Shown here piece by piece: positions 1-13,130 of a DNA stretch of 64,000 bases. The notes under the pieces were generated by a model that did not search any database, was not told where the DNA came from, and saw only the letters and a program-made list of their open reading frames with translations. The first letter of the stretch is position 1; each line of letters opens with the position of its first letter. The DNA is from Nautilus pompilius (Eukaryota; Mollusca; Cephalopoda; Nautilida; Nautilidae). Made by a program: the position numbers and the translations under genes. The stretch is from the NCBI GenBank assembly GCA_018389105.1, contig JACATO010000968.1:956501-1020500 (forward strand). Reading direction: 5' to 3'.

Positions 1-31
1 TTAATTGCACATTATGCAAAAGTGAGTGTTG

Positions 32-54
32 GAGAGAAAGAGAGAGAGAGAGAG
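32..54. repeat. (GA)n microsatellite
   Basis: A short, nearly pure GA array with a single A insertion near its left end. No gene is associated with it. Confidence 0.9.
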
Positions 55-2760
55 CACAGTTTAAATCTTATTGTTTGCTTTTATTTTTTCAATGGATAAG
101 ATAAATAATTTTATTTTAATATGTTAAGCAATTTATGGAGTAATTATAAGATGAGTATTGCAAATGACATTACAGACGATGCACAGGTGAATGTTATTTT
201 AAAGTTTTGCTTGGAGAAATGCAAATATTGATATAAATTTCAAAATAAAAGACTTTTGCTATTTAAATTTTTTTTTTTAAATGTGATTTTTTTTTTTTTT
301 GTTGGATTATTATTTAGTGAGCAATCTAAAAGTGAATGGGCTGCAGTTCTCCACTTTACCATATTAACTCAAAATATGTCAGTGACTAGTGGGATGTTAC
401 AGAAAGAAAAAAAAAACCTAACCTTCAGGGAGACTGCATGTGTAAGGTTCTCTGAAATAATCAGCCTTATGTTAGAAAGAAAAAGAAATATTATAGAATA
501 GTATACTACAAATCAGTGCCGAATATATCTCACAGTATAGAAGAATTGTTTCGACTGTCTACTGTAATACCACCCGTTTTCTCTTGGCCATAATTGGCTA
601 ACAAAATTCAAGTTTCAGTAATGTATTTCTGCAGGCACTGTCTTGAATCTACTTGCAAGATTGTATTCTAAAAATATGTATATTGTTTTAAGCTACTGTC
701 CATCAAAAAAAATAACAACCAGTTTTGAGAAGATAAATTAGTTAAATTGAATTTCTAGCTTTTAGACTTCTTGTAAAAAAATTTTGTAGCTGTAACATAA
801 TATGAAGAGATAAATTTTAAGAAGCTTATCTATACACAAATTTTGTCAGTTTAATATATAATACAAAGATTGAAAGTTTACTTCCATAATTTTTGCATAA
901 GTTTAAGATATGAGAAATATCGATATTTTATTACTTGTATCACATTGTTTTGTTGATATTCTAAATGAATTTAAGAAAATATGAAAGTGTCTTGTCCAAA
1001 GTGGAAATAATCAAAGAATAATAAATATGGTGAGGAATATAAGTAAAAAAAAAAATAAATATATATATATATATAGTATAGATTTTTTTTCAGACTTGTA
1101 TTCTCTGACTGTTTCTGGAGCATCTATATATTAGTATTTTGTTGTTGTTATGAGTACAAAGTAGATGTCCATTGCACTTGCTGCTTGCTCACTAATATGC
1201 TACAATTTCTAGGCAGTTGAAAAATAGTTGGTGAAACTTTCACACTGTATGCCAACATAAGGTTCTTTGAAACGGATTTTCAAATTAAGTCATGTATTTG
1301 TTCAGATTATTGAATAATGTTGTCACTTTGCTTCATCTTCAGTTAGAATGCATAGTCACTGTAAATCAAAATTTTAATAACGTGATTGAAATCACAAGCT
1401 GGGAATGGTGTCTTTATTAAAAAATATATTGTATTTAACCTTGTAACAGTGGTATCAGAATAAAAGTTTTTGTTTAATGTATTATTAATAATTAATAATT
1501 TCTATTAAATCTAGTGTTATTAATATTTAGAAATAGTTTTTGTCTGTAAATATTTGTGTATTGGGAAATTTGGTTTGGAAACTTCAGATACTACATTGGA
1601 CTATTCTCTGTCTCCATCAATGCTTTGTACAAATGGCGTTCACATTAGCAGCACTCTCTCACCTTACCCAAGTAAATTTTTCTATTTTCCTTCTAAAAAT
1701 TGTATTAACCAGTTGAGTGGCAGTTTATATTTGTCTACATCTAGCCATTGGAGTAACAACCTATAATTATGGACAGAAATTTTCTTCTATGCAGATCTTG
1801 TATAATTGCACAGATTTTGGGTGCTTTAAACTCGTTACCGCTATAAACCTTAACTACCAACTTTGTTCTGCTTGCATATTCTCTGTTGAGCTTAAAATAT
1901 GTGACATCTGAATTGCTAACTGTTTAATGCGTTCATGTAGCAGCTTTTATGATTTACCAACTTAGTCAAGCTAATCCTTTTTAGATATTGTCCTTGCTAA
2001 TGGTTTTGTTCATTCTAGAAAATGTTTTCCATTGTTTTGTTATTCAGCTGGCATGTTATTGTTGTTTGCTTTTACTGAACTTGATGTTCTACGTCTGGTA
2101 ACGCTATGAATACAACTGTAAATGTTCTGACAGAAATGATTTGCACGTAGATTCTTGAAGTTTGAAGATTTTGTGGTTTCTTTTTTATGTCTTTTTTGAG
2201 TGTTATACAAACCAGTACATGAGAACATTTTTCTAGAGATTTGTTTTTGGTCACCCCCTTTGTGATAACAGTTCTTTGACTTTTGGAGCAACAGAGACTG
2301 TGACCTTGTGACCAGTCACTTGCTAGACAAGATAATTTCCATCTACCTGCGTACTCATAAATAATAAATTTAAAATTTTTCAAATGTGTCAGATATTTAA
2401 AAGAATGGCATTAGTGTAGAGATAGATAATAAGTAGATCAGACTGAACAACGAGAACACCAGAAGATAATTCTAATTATTTCAAATGTGAAACATTATTA
2501 AAATTAGTACAAACAATTTTTTTTAAATTCCAAAGCAGCATACATAATATAACATCCAGCCACATAGAAGAGAACAAGGCTGTTCAAAAAGTAGTATGAG
2601 AATAAGAAGGCCCTGAGTTATGTCCCAAGTACCATAGTAAAAGGATATGTAAATGTATATTTTTGTTGTTGCTTGTTATATAGCTGAAAAATGAATATAA
2701 AAAAAAGATTATCAACATTTATGCTTGTATATATCAGAAGAAATATTCTTCAGTAAAATT

Positions 2761-2778
2761 TGTGTGTGTGTGTGTGTG
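2761..2778. repeat. (TG)n microsatellite
   Basis: Nine TG units, uninterrupted. Confidence 0.9.
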
Positions 2779-5217
2779 AATTTTTATTGTTTAAATTCAA
2801 CAGAAACACAAGTAATTCCTCTTTTTAATACTTCTATTTTTACTGCACAAGAGACATTCTCTAAAGAAGTTTAGGAGCAAAGTAAAATGTCTGGCTAGTG
2901 GTACACAGAAATTATGAAGTACATCGATTGCCCACACCATCTATTGCAGAAAACAAACACTTGCCTTTTTTTTCTCCCTAGTTTTCCTCATGTATTTATT
3001 GTTGCCCTTTGCTCTGTCAGGCGTGAAGTTTTCTGTACATTGAAATAATTTTTGTTTATGCCGAGCTGCTGATGATTCTCTTTCACATACTTCCTAATTT
3101 TGATGATGCAAATTGTCAAAACAAAAGTTGGGGTACCGTGCACTGTTCACTGGTATGGTAATAGTGGGTAGATTTTATTTGTTCTATTTTGTACGCACTG
3201 TGAAGTATAACGGGTGCAGTGTAGCATGAAATGATGTGACAGGGTATTAATCCAGTGTAGTGTTCTAATCTCCAGCTTAAAATGCAACATTTCTTTACAT
3301 GTAATTATGTTATAGGTTAGGTAACTTGTGCTGTTAACCCCTCTTTGGGATCAGTATCCCTATCTGTACAGGAACTCATACACACAAAAATTATATTCTC
3401 TGAACAAAAATTAAAACAAATGTATTTTTTTTTTAAATTAAAGAGTAATTAAAATTCCATATGCATGTTAGCTAAAAAGAATATACCTGAAAGTAATATT
3501 AATAAACATGACATTTTTGTTTTGACTTATCTGAACAGGTAATGCACAATAATTTTTTACAATTTTAATATTTACTATTAAAATAATTATCTTGATATTT
3601 TAACTAATCAAGCACAAATCTTAATTTTTCTAACAGTGGCCACTTAACTACTTTTTTCTTAATTAATATATTTCAGTTGAAATATAACATTTGGATTAGA
3701 ACAATAATAACGAACCCACTCATCTATTTTTGTAACAGTTTTCCTGCAGTTTGCTCTAAACTTTATTTAATGTAGCAGAGAGTAAGCAGGATCATCCAGA
3801 TTATCCCTTAGAAACTCAAATGAGATTTACATCAGGGTTACAGGCAGGCTAAACAGCTATTACATTAACAGGGATTTGTTTTATAAAATGGTTTCCAGGT
3901 GACCTTGGCTGGCAATGTTCTGTTGGGTGGGTTCCTTAATGCCGTTCCTAAAAAAAGAGATGTTAAGTGTTTTTTTTAGAAATTGTGTCCAGTTTAATAG
4001 CACTTCTATTAGTCAGGGCAAATTTATAACAAGCGGCCATTTTGATTTTGTTGCTTGTCAATTGCCTTCATTACTCAGGCTCATGGAGTCAACTGAGACT
4101 CGTATTTTCCATTGGTTATCTGTTTATCTACTTTCTTATTTCCTGAGGGTTTACATAATAAAATCTATATCATTTTGCCTTTTTTGGTGTCTTTTGTGCT
4201 TTTTGATTTGCATTATTAATCTCAGTAAAAAAAAAAAACAATACTTAAATTTTTTTTTCGTTTTTCAATTAAAAGAAACAAACAAACAAACAAATCCTCG
4301 GCCTTGTCATTAAAATTTTGGAATAAAATTGTAGCTACCAAGAAAATTCCATCTGTCTGCCCCCTTTTCCGCTATTTTAGAAAAATAGGTGGCCAGATAA
4401 TTCTGACTTTGTATACTTTATTTGGAATGTAATAACGTTAGCTGACAGTTCTTTGAGCTGTCTTTGTCTCTAGGTTTAGTACCACCCTAGTCGAAGATGA
4501 CATTTATTTTCGCAATCTTTTGCCAGTTCCTTCAGGTGTAACTGTTTCTATAGTTTGGATTTTTTGGGTCTGCCACAAGACAGTCAGGTTCTAATGGGAA
4601 ATAAAGACAAAACAACATAAGCTAAACTATTGTTTTTTAAGAAAAAAAACTTTTCTATTTGCCATGTACATTGCAGTAAATATGGCAGCTGATCTTAGAG
4701 AGAAACCAACATGCAAAATATGAACAGATTGCTTTCATATTTATCTATTCATATTTTTAAAAAAAATTATCATTTTAAAACCAATTTTTGAAAATATAAA
4801 ATGCTGTTTAATTTGAATTTATTTTCTGGTTTGTTTTTGTTGTTGCTATTGCAAATATGTATTTTCATTAATTATGTATATTGAACTGCTAAAGAAACCG
4901 TGTTGTACTAAATATTAGGAACAGATTTCTTGTGCTGTAGGTATGAATGTTACTTATATTAGGTGTGGCATTTAGAGGGATATTAGGGTATTGCATGTGA
5001 ATGTGGTCAATTGTAAAACCTTTTTTTTCTCCTTATTTCACTGAATGTGTTCTAATAATGCAGTGAAAACAGAGCTGGCATATTTAAAAGAAAACATTTG
5101 TTAGTGTTCTTTGAAATTAAAATTTAAAAAAAAGAAAACAATATAACATTTGAAAGAATAAGATTAATTGACTTCACTGGTGATTGGAATATTGGCATGG
5201 CATGGTTTCTTGTTTAG

Positions 5218-5560
5218 ATGTATACTGCTATGCGATTTCAACATCCTGATAAAAAAATTTTCATTTGTGGCACAGCATCGTCCGAACCGGGAGACATTTG
5301 TTTGGCCACCTCGGCTCTAGACCATTTTGTGTGTGCTAGCCGCAGTGCTGTCTGGGCACATCCCGCTGGTTCGCAAGGGCAACAGCCTGCAGTAGATTCT
5401 GTTCTGGCTCGATACTTTAGAGATGAAAGGTCTTCTCTGCTGATGAAATCTTGGCCTAACCCACACTTCATTTAAGGTCACCAACAAGCGCACCGCTATA
5501 GCATGGCAGCAAGAACGGCCGGTTACTGGTGTTTGTCGTTTACAGAAAATGGGAGATTAT
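5218..5560. other. Less AT-rich island with open frames on both strands; unidentified
   Basis: This stretch is visibly richer in G and C, and in CpG, than its surroundings. It carries an 85-codon plus-strand frame (5,218-5,475) and an overlapping 77-codon minus-strand frame. Neither translation resembles a family I recognise. I see no convincing splice acceptor at its left edge, and the plus-strand frame closes on its own stop. It could be an old transposon fragment, an untranslated exon or a conserved regulatory element. Opposed open frames are common in GC-richer islands of AT-rich genomes, so they are not evidence of coding on their own. Confidence 0.35.
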
Positions 5561-6898
5561 CTTAAGAGCGGTACAAAGCAATGGTTATATATATATAAAA
5601 AAACAAACTTTGTGAATGGCAGGTCACAGTTTAAAAACTAGCTTGTGTCACAGATACAGTCCGAAGAATATAAACATCTATGCAACCAAAAAAAAAAAAA
5701 AAACTATTTACCTAGAATTAATATCATTGCAGACAAAAACAGAACTAAACTCTGTTGATGGTGATAGTCAACATTTGCTGAAATATGGTTTCATTAGGCA
5801 GCTCAGTTACTACTAGTATAGTACCTGGAAATGCTTAATCTAATCCTTGAGTTTCTATTAGTCATTAATTTTAAAAAATGTTCCAATAGAGCAAACACTA
5901 TGAATGTACAATATATGGAAACAGTCTTAATAGTCATTGAATTAAAACTTGCTTTCATTTTAAACTCCATTAAGGATGCTATATATAATCTTGTTTTACT
6001 GCCAGTGTTTGGCAAATTTTTTTATTGCCAAAGAAGTATGCAATTTATGCTATTACTCTGTAGTTTTTCTTTAAAGTCAGTCATGAATAACAGAACCATT
6101 TAGCTTATCTTGAAAAGGGTCAAATGAGATAATAGCTGATTATTTATACTCTACATTATGATACACTTTCTCTCTGCTACATTTGCAAATCACTTTTTCC
6201 ACCTATGGTAACAAAGAGAATAAAAAAGAAATCTGTTGACAAGATTGCCAGATACTCTACACACAGCCTCATTCAATTATAAACTCAGGAATGCCAGACT
6301 AACAATCATAACAAATTAACTATAATTTTTTTCTTGTAAGCCATGTATAGTGCATTTCCAAGTAATACAAAATGAAACATGCTTTTTAAAAATCACTTTT
6401 CTGGAGTAGATTGTCCTGTGCGTGTATTTAGTATTTTTTAGGGTTACACTCTGTGTTTGTTCTTATGTAATTTTAATTACTATTTTTGATATTCGGTGTT
6501 AACTACAGGTGCCTCGATGCCACTGGTGTGTGTGTGTAGGTGGAAATGACTACATCACAGCCTAGTAATCAAATGGTTTCAGATTCAACACCAAAAAAAG
6601 TCATCCTCAGGTTTAAAATCTGATGGTTGGTGGCAGGGAAAGATTTCTGATCCCTTAGGAGTTTTTTAAAAGTCCTTTGTTTGCACTTTAGTTATCCAGC
6701 TACTGCAAATATAGCAGAAACAGACTTTAAAGAGAAAGTTATACATCTGAAAGGAATTAATTCAAACTTACATAAGTTCAGTGGTCAGATGGAAAATATT
6801 CAAATTAGTATGTATAATTTTTGCATTCTGGTCATAAAGGTAAGAAAATGTTCACTCATACAAAGAAGGGGTTGAATTATTCTTTTCTTTTGTTTTAG
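5561..6898. other. AT-rich non-coding stretch before the candidate exon
   Basis: No feature can be supported here. It contains an A15-type run near 5,690, a short TG run near 6,522 and, at its right end, the pyrimidine-rich acceptor of the candidate exon at 6,899. A GTAAG donor-like site at 6,841 lies only 58 bases before that exon, too close for an intron to be likely in such a genome. Confidence 0.5.
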
Positions 6899-7016
6899 GT
6901 GGAATGGGATGAATACACAAAATAAGAATGACGGAAGAAAACAGGAGCGCCCATATCAAGACGGAAGCTGAGAGTCAGGAAAGTGGTGAGCTTTCTGGAA
7001 TTGCACAAAATGGCAA
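6899..7016 (+). CDS. Candidate first coding exon of a host gene, possibly a transcription factor (partial)
   Basis: A pyrimidine-rich tract ending in TTTTAG at 6,898 makes a good splice acceptor. The exon starts with about 29 untranslated bases, including an upstream ATG closed at once by TGA. The proposed start ATG is at 6,928-6,930 with A at -3. The next 29 codons are hydrophilic and acidic: MTEENRSAHIKTEAESQESG, then ELSGIAQNG. The IKTE tetrapeptide fits the sumoylation consensus (hydrophobic-K-x-E), common in N-termini of transcription factors, and the base composition is richer in G and C than its flanks. The likely donor GTAGAA begins at 7,017 and is weak; without splicing the frame ends at TAG 7,018-7,020. 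Splicing at 7,016 would leave two bases of a codon. The segment faintly recalls N-termini of class 2 POU factors (a basic-IKxE-acidic patch), but that is a guess and no DNA-binding domain is in view. A chance 30-codon frame is the main alternative. Confidence 0.45.
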
Positions 7017-7303
7017 GTAGAAACTTTAATTTTAACAAAATATAAAGGAAAATAAATTGTTAAAACTGATGTAAATGACAAATGATTTGATGAGTATTGA
7101 TTCCTTACAATGGAATGTCTTGAGCATCTTTCAAAAGGTATGGTAGGTGCTGAAAGATTTTGCTTTCTCAGGCAAAATGCATCATTAGTCTTTGGGTTTT
7201 AAATGTCTGTTTACTTATAAGTATTGCATATGATAATTAAAACAATTACCTCATAATTTAAAATGAAGTATCCTTTCTGGATAATACTCAGATTAGTATT
7301 CAT

Positions 7304-7620
7304 TACGGCAGTGGCTTCCTGGTGGTTAGACTATTGGATTGCAAGGTTGAGGGCTTGAGTTTGATTTTCTCAGTTTGGTGAGGTTTCTACTCTCTCTCTC
7401 TTCACCATTCTCTGGTATCAGTAACTGACACACGGTTAGTACCCACTACTGCCCTGTCACTTACCAGTAGCCTGTATCAATTATGTAATTACTTTCTAAT
7501 GAGCATCATCACCAGAACCAAATGCTGTAATTTTTTCAGACTTATGTGGTGATGAATTTGGCATAAATTAGACTCCAACTGCTGCAATTTTTTGTGCAGC
7601 AAATCAATAAATAAAATATC
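7304..7620 (+). mobile_element. tRNA-derived SINE, full-length-looking
   Basis: The 5' head has RNA polymerase III promoter boxes: box A-like TGGTGGTTAGA at 7,320-7,330 and box B-like GAGTTTGATTTTC at 7,357-7,369, at tRNA spacing. A non-tRNA body follows. The 3' end carries a perfect 7-bp stem (TGCTGCA 7,580-7,586 with TGCAGCA 7,595-7,601, 8-base loop) followed by an AATAAATAAA tail. Such a terminal stem plus short tail is typical of SINEs that borrow the 3' end of a partner LINE. The head closely matches the SINE at 39.3 kb. I could not find clear target-site duplications, so the exact ends are approximate. Confidence 0.7.
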
Positions 7621-10600
7621 TATTTTAGATAATTTACCTTATGCATGAGCACGTTGGGGTGGTTGGGGGGTCAGGGAAACTTTGTTTCTGATTATCTGTT
7701 GAATATCTCACTAGAACAGTAGCTAAGCTAAATGATAAGGCAATCTTAACGATTATACAGGGCTTATATGTATATATATATATATGGTAATTTTTTGTAG
7801 GGATTATCATCATGAAATGCGCTTTCAAATCTAAATTTCATTAATGCATATGTTGCTCATTGCATCCGTAATTTATTACTGGAGCTACCCTGTTGTTTCT
7901 CCTTAGTCAGACATAATACAAATCTAGATCTATAAACATGAAAGAGAAAAATGGCATATACACAAACACTGCAAAGTCCTTGTGGAGAACTTTTCTGCTA
8001 GTGTCTGTTGGTGATATATTTATGTGAAACAGGGCTTCTGTTGTAGTTTGGCAGACACAGTAAACACTCGGTGTGAAAGCACGCTTCATTGTTCGAAGAG
8101 ACACTTATTCTTTTTTTTTTTTTTTTAGAATTCTCCTAATATATATCCCCGCTACTAACTAGAATCTTACTACCAGTGGTACGGTTTTAGTATTGGTCAA
8201 GTTATGGCATTATGTTCCATTGCAAAAATGCCTTGAAAAACTTATTTTTGTTTGTTTGTTTTTTTCAAAATTTTTGCAAACAACCAGGAAAATGTCTCTA
8301 GACAATCGCTGATTGGTCAGTGTCAGAATGATTGAAACCCTAATTTGGGTATTTGCACTGTGTGGCTGGTGCAGTATCTTTGGGTCTAGGCTGCAGATTC
8401 TTCTGGAGTTTGTAAGATGCTTTTTAAGTGGGAAGATGGGGAGACAGGCATCAGTGGACTTTCTATCTCAGTGGTGGATTTGGCAACTTATACACAACTA
8501 ATGTTAAAAAACCATTGTTATTTGATATCGGGTTGTTTTTTTTTTAAAAAAAAAATTTTAATCTCAGATATTTGACATTAAAAATTATAAATTTATCCTC
8601 ATCATTAATATACCTTTATTTGGTAAAAGTATGGATTTAATAAATTTGTTCTCTCTTTTCCTTCTGTAGGTGTGAAAATGAAATTTAAAACAGAAAAAAT
8701 AAAATTTTAAGAAATTTTCTTTTTCATACTTAGAATGAACTATAGCTACAGGTTTTTTTTAAAAACTACTCCACGATAATAATTCAGACGGTTATATGTT
8801 TGTTCTGAATTATAAATCTTTGGTGTGTAAATAATTAGAAATAACAGAGCAGAGTCTAATTTATTTATTTCGCTATCTGCTTAGAATACTCCTCACTTTC
8901 TTAAGGTTAATAGACTTGGCCCCTTTTTTGAAAAGGGCAGAAATTAATATGAGTTCCATTAAATTTTACAAGGGACTTTGAAATGAAACTTGTTTGGATG
9001 CCTCATGTGATGCTATTTCTGTCAGGATTCATTTGAAATTGTACAAAGCTTACTTGGTCCATTGTGCAGTAGAAAGCAAAGCTTGGCACCTAGAAGTAAG
9101 TCAGGTGGAAGGCAGTTAACAAGTAAAAGAGAGAGGTGAAAATACATAAGCATCTTTTTTTTTTTTTTAAGATTTGCTATGGATTGAATTCTTTGCTTGT
9201 GCCACAAAACGTATCTCATGATGAGAAAGGTTATACAGAAATGTTACTCATGAAAATCCTTTAAGGACTTCTTTCCAAGGTGTTCTGTTTAACTTTCCCG
9301 CAGATGGTGTGTTAACAAACTACAGCATCGTTTCTTCAGGAAAAAGAAAAAAAAAAAAAGATAACTTAGCACTGAAATAAAAATGTGCAAAAAAGATGAG
9401 GTGTGAAGAGACGGAAAGATATGAATAGCGTTACCAGAAGAGAGTAAAACACCAACCTTTTGTAAATTTTCATTTGCTCATTTTGAAATTGTATTTGTCT
9501 GCTGCTTTTAATTATAACATTAAAAATGTAATAATATTGTTTTTTTTTAAAAAATTCTAGTTACTGTGTGTGTGTGTGTGTGTGTATATATTTGTTTTTT
9601 TTATTATATAGTTTGAAGTATCATAATAAGAAGAGAGAAGAAAGAATTAAGAATTTCTAAAATTAAATCAAGCTAACATTATGTTGCTGTAGATATAGTA
9701 TACATTAGAAATAAATTACTAATTAGTAGATTACAAACTGCTTGTTTATTGTTTCAACATCTTTATAAGGTATTGGTGTGTAATATTCTCAACTAAAATG
9801 AGAAATGCTAAAATAGAATTTTAACAGGATATTGCTGTGATATAATGTTACCATTTGTGAATGCCAACATATGTTTCTGGATCTTTTTCAATTTTAGATA
9901 TATATTCTTCTTGTAAAGTGTTTTTCTAAAGAGATTAATGTATTTCATGACCATTTGAACATATAAAATGAAAGGAAATAAAGTTAGAAAAAGATCAATT
10001 TTAACAACTTCCTTTCATGTAGAAATCATTAACTGCATGCACAATGTTTAAACTTGGTAAAACTATTTGTATGCCATATTTTTTAACTTAGCCTTAGATG
10101 AGCTTTTTTTTTTTTTTTAAATTCTGTTTGAGATTTGATCTGTTTCATGCTAGACTGGACTCTGTCAGGTCTCAGCAGCTGCTACTGGCTGTTACTGGCT
10201 CCGCTTGGCTGGACAGTCTGTATAAGATGTTAGTTTATCCCTTGGTTTTAACAAAATGTTTCTTAAAGGAATTTTGTCTGCAGCTTTTTGACTTTGTCTG
10301 GTGTCTACTGTATCCTGAGACAAACATCTTAGAAGTTTCTTATTTTCTTTATATATTTATCTATTTTTTTCAAAACTTATAGTGCAGACTTTTTGATGTT
10401 TCTTTTGAATATCGTGAGAAGAAGCACTTTTTGTTTGTTTATTTCTATAGCTTCAAAAAAAAGGAGGTTATCATCCATAATGCGTAAACTTTTTTGATTG
10501 CTTGCGTTATTGCTGCATTTGTTTGTTATTTTAGCTTGTTCTTAAGATTATTAAAGGATCTGGAATCACCTAGAAAATAAGAACAGAACCAGGTTGTGTT

Positions 10601-12589
10601 ATTTACTGGAGAAACGAAGCAAATAAAGGAGACTCCTCCCAAAACGATGATTGGCAGTTGTGAAATCTTTTACTGCCACATTTTTAGATGCTCAACAAGA
10701 ATGTGAGTGAATTAGGTTCTTTTAGCAAACAGAATTTGCTGTCAGTGTTTGACCAGACAAAGTATTGCAGGTGCTTATGAAAATTTCAGGGACAACAGAC
10801 TGCTAAGGGCATATCATTTGTGCCAGTCTGCTGTGGCTGAGAGCTGAAGTTCATTCTTCTGACTTAGTTTGGCGTATCCCCTTATGGCATGTCTTCTGGC
10901 TCTTATTAGCATGTGGTTTCCTTCCATGTCTAAATTGAGGTGCAGGTAGTTCTTTTTCATGGCCTATATTAGCAGTCAGATGTGATAAGGGTTAAGACAA
11001 TGACAAAAACAACAACAATAGCCACAAGCATCTCGGTTCTGTAGAGCAGAAATATGGTGCCAGTTTTGGTTAATGAAAAAATATTGCTTGTTAGCTGTTG
11101 TGATAGGAAATTGTCAGCATTTTGGGATCCTTTTTTTCTTCTATCTTTTTTTCTTATATTTAACTTGTAAAAATGCTAGGACTGTATCTATAACACATTA
11201 CATTGGATGTTCTAGAAATGGTATTTGATGCTCTGACCTGGATTGTCTGTGTGGTGGCTTGGCAGCATTTCAAAGCATTAGCTGTAGGATTTGCAACAAA
11301 TTTAACCTTTGGCTTTATGCTAAATCATAACAACTCAGTCTTCCAAAACAACCACATTTGTATGTGCTGCATTATAGTTTCTGTGCTGTGATGTTGTTGA
11401 GTACATAAAGTAGCTATTGAATGAAGGGAGACCACCTTAATTTTTACATTACATGAAACAAACTTCATTTCAAACCAGAGTTTAATTGTTTTTCTGGTCA
11501 TACGAAGATGAGATCCCCTGAAGATGTTAAAAAGTTTAAGTATTTATATTAACACAAGCATATATTTTACTAGTCAAATTTGTAAGAGCTATGAAGGTAG
11601 TCAAGGTACTTAACAGAGAAAGTTATGCAACAGAAAATCACTAATTGAAAAAAATTATATTAGGTGAAACTGTTTTCAGAAATCTTCATTTTATATTATG
11701 CTTAAATTAGATAAAAATCTCTAAGTAAAAAGTTTCTTTTGTTGTTATTTTAATAAAACATCTCTAACTGAAGATAACTGTTCTATTTTGAATAACTAGC
11801 TACATTAGCATATATATAGTACAGTTATAGACTTTCCATGTTTTTTTAAACCATTTTAGTTTGACATTTGAGGAAAACTTTGTATAGGAAGGTAAATCAT
11901 TAATTAAAATCAAAGAAGTGCATAAGGTTTTTATTTAGTATTATGTAGCTTATGTTTCATGTGAGGGATCAGATCTTATACAAAACTTTCAATTATGGGC
12001 AATATAACCTTATAAGATTCTGTCAATAAGTTTATGCTTATACAGACTGTTCCTGAGCCATTACAAATAATGCCTTGTTTCTGTCTGCCATCTTGGGCTT
12101 TGTAGTTTTGAGTATGCCATATATATGCATAGTGGCAGCATTAAAAATAAACAGGAAATAGTTTTGAATCTTGACCATTTATCTGATGTTGGCTGTTAAA
12201 TGTCTTACTAATGACTTGCTGATATTGACCTGCTACTGCTTGTAGATTCAAAGACTCTACAAGAGCACACTGCTTGGTTGCACCAAGATAGAAATGCATG
12301 TAATACTCAAACCCTCTAAACATTTTCCCTCTCTGGCTCTCAAACTGGTCACTAATGTTATTGATAACTGGAAATTATAAAATTAAATGTCGTCCAATTA
12401 TCTGATCGCAGCAAAAATGGGATAGGTACAAGTAAAAAACATGTCACTAAAAATCTGTAGTCTGCAATGAGGAAAAGATGAGCCACTGTGTTAGCCAATT
12501 AATTTGTCAATAAAGTTGTTTGTTTTTGTAGTTTCTGGTTTTAATTTTATTCTACAAAACATGGATTAAAGGGGGGGAAAAAGTACTGC
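7621..12589. other. AT-rich non-coding stretch
   Basis: No gene or transposon is recognised in almost 5 kb. It holds a TA array near 7,770-7,785, a TG array at 9,565-9,590, several T runs of 12 or more followed by AA, and somewhat less AT-rich unique sequence near 10,560-11,050 that could be regulatory. A frame of 94 codons from 10,098 begins inside a poly-T run, and a 62-codon frame at 11,203 shows no family signature. Confidence 0.55.
9565..9590. repeat. (TG)n(TA)n microsatellite
   Basis: A pure TG array passing directly into a short TA array. Confidence 0.9.
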
Positions 12590-13130
12590 TCTACTTTGCA
12601 TTGCATTGGAAGGGAGGAATGGAAATAAGGATGTCCAGATTAACCATTTCATCAGTGAAATTAAGAAATATTTTAGACATTTAAGTTTATTCAAAGAGAC
12701 CAGGAGAGCGGTGAGATGATTGGCCAGTATATCACTGCTTTGAGAAACCTCGAGAAATTCTGCAGGATTTGTGATTGCATGCAAGAAAAGTTGTTGATGA
12801 ACAGAATTATCAAAGGTTTAAGTAGCAAAAATACTTGTGAAAAGTTTATCTTGCGATGTAACTTGGGCTTGAAAGAAAACTATTGTGATCTGTCAAGGAA
12901 TGTAAGTTAAACAGGAAATTCAAGCAATGGCTTCGAATGACCAGATTAAGGAATTACAACACAAAGTGAAGTTTAATTCTTGAGTTTTGAAAATCTCAAC
13001 AGGGTAAATCCAGGGTTAAATGTCAGCCCGGTAAAATGCTGAAGTGTTAGTTTTTGCTGCCAAACTTGCTTAATGAGAAAGAAAGTTCCTCCATCCTGTG
13101 GCAAGACTCATAATACTGAAAAAATCGCTT
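12590..13130 (+). mobile_element. LTR-retrotransposon gag fossil (Ty3/gypsy-like), fragment
   Basis: Short plus-strand translations in this stretch follow the residue pattern of the gag capsid region of Ty3/gypsy-type LTR retrotransposons: the conserved segment around the capsid C-terminal part, then the polar linker that precedes the zinc-knuckle region. This is an assignment from pattern memory, not from a search. The copy is broken, with several breaks in a few hundred bases. No LTRs and no convincing pol region are visible next to it, so it is a detached piece. Its decay suggests an old insertion. A mariner-like fragment on the opposite strand lies about 430 bases to the right. Confidence 0.55.

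Larger units (their letters stand above)
1..5217. other. AT-rich non-coding stretch
   Basis: No coding region, RNA gene or recognisable transposon is visible on either strand. The stretch holds a GA array at 32-54, a TA array near 1,056-1,075, a TG array at 2,761-2,778, and many T and A runs. The longest open frame (132 codons from 3,915) is rich in F, L, S and K and runs through homopolymers, as expected of AT-rich intron or intergenic DNA. TAAT-type and AATAAA-type words are frequent but carry no weight at this composition. Confidence 0.6.

Noticed and set aside
2040-2383. Overlapping minus-strand frames of 83 and 103 codons
   Set aside because: Two frames overlap in the same DNA, no domain, no splice support.
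3915-4313. 132-codon plus-strand frame
   Set aside because: Composition is F/L/S/K from homopolymers; no splice or family support.
6681-6840. Exon ending at GTAAG 6,841, just before the candidate exon
   Set aside because: It would require a 58-base intron, and no good acceptor or conserved peptide supports the segment.
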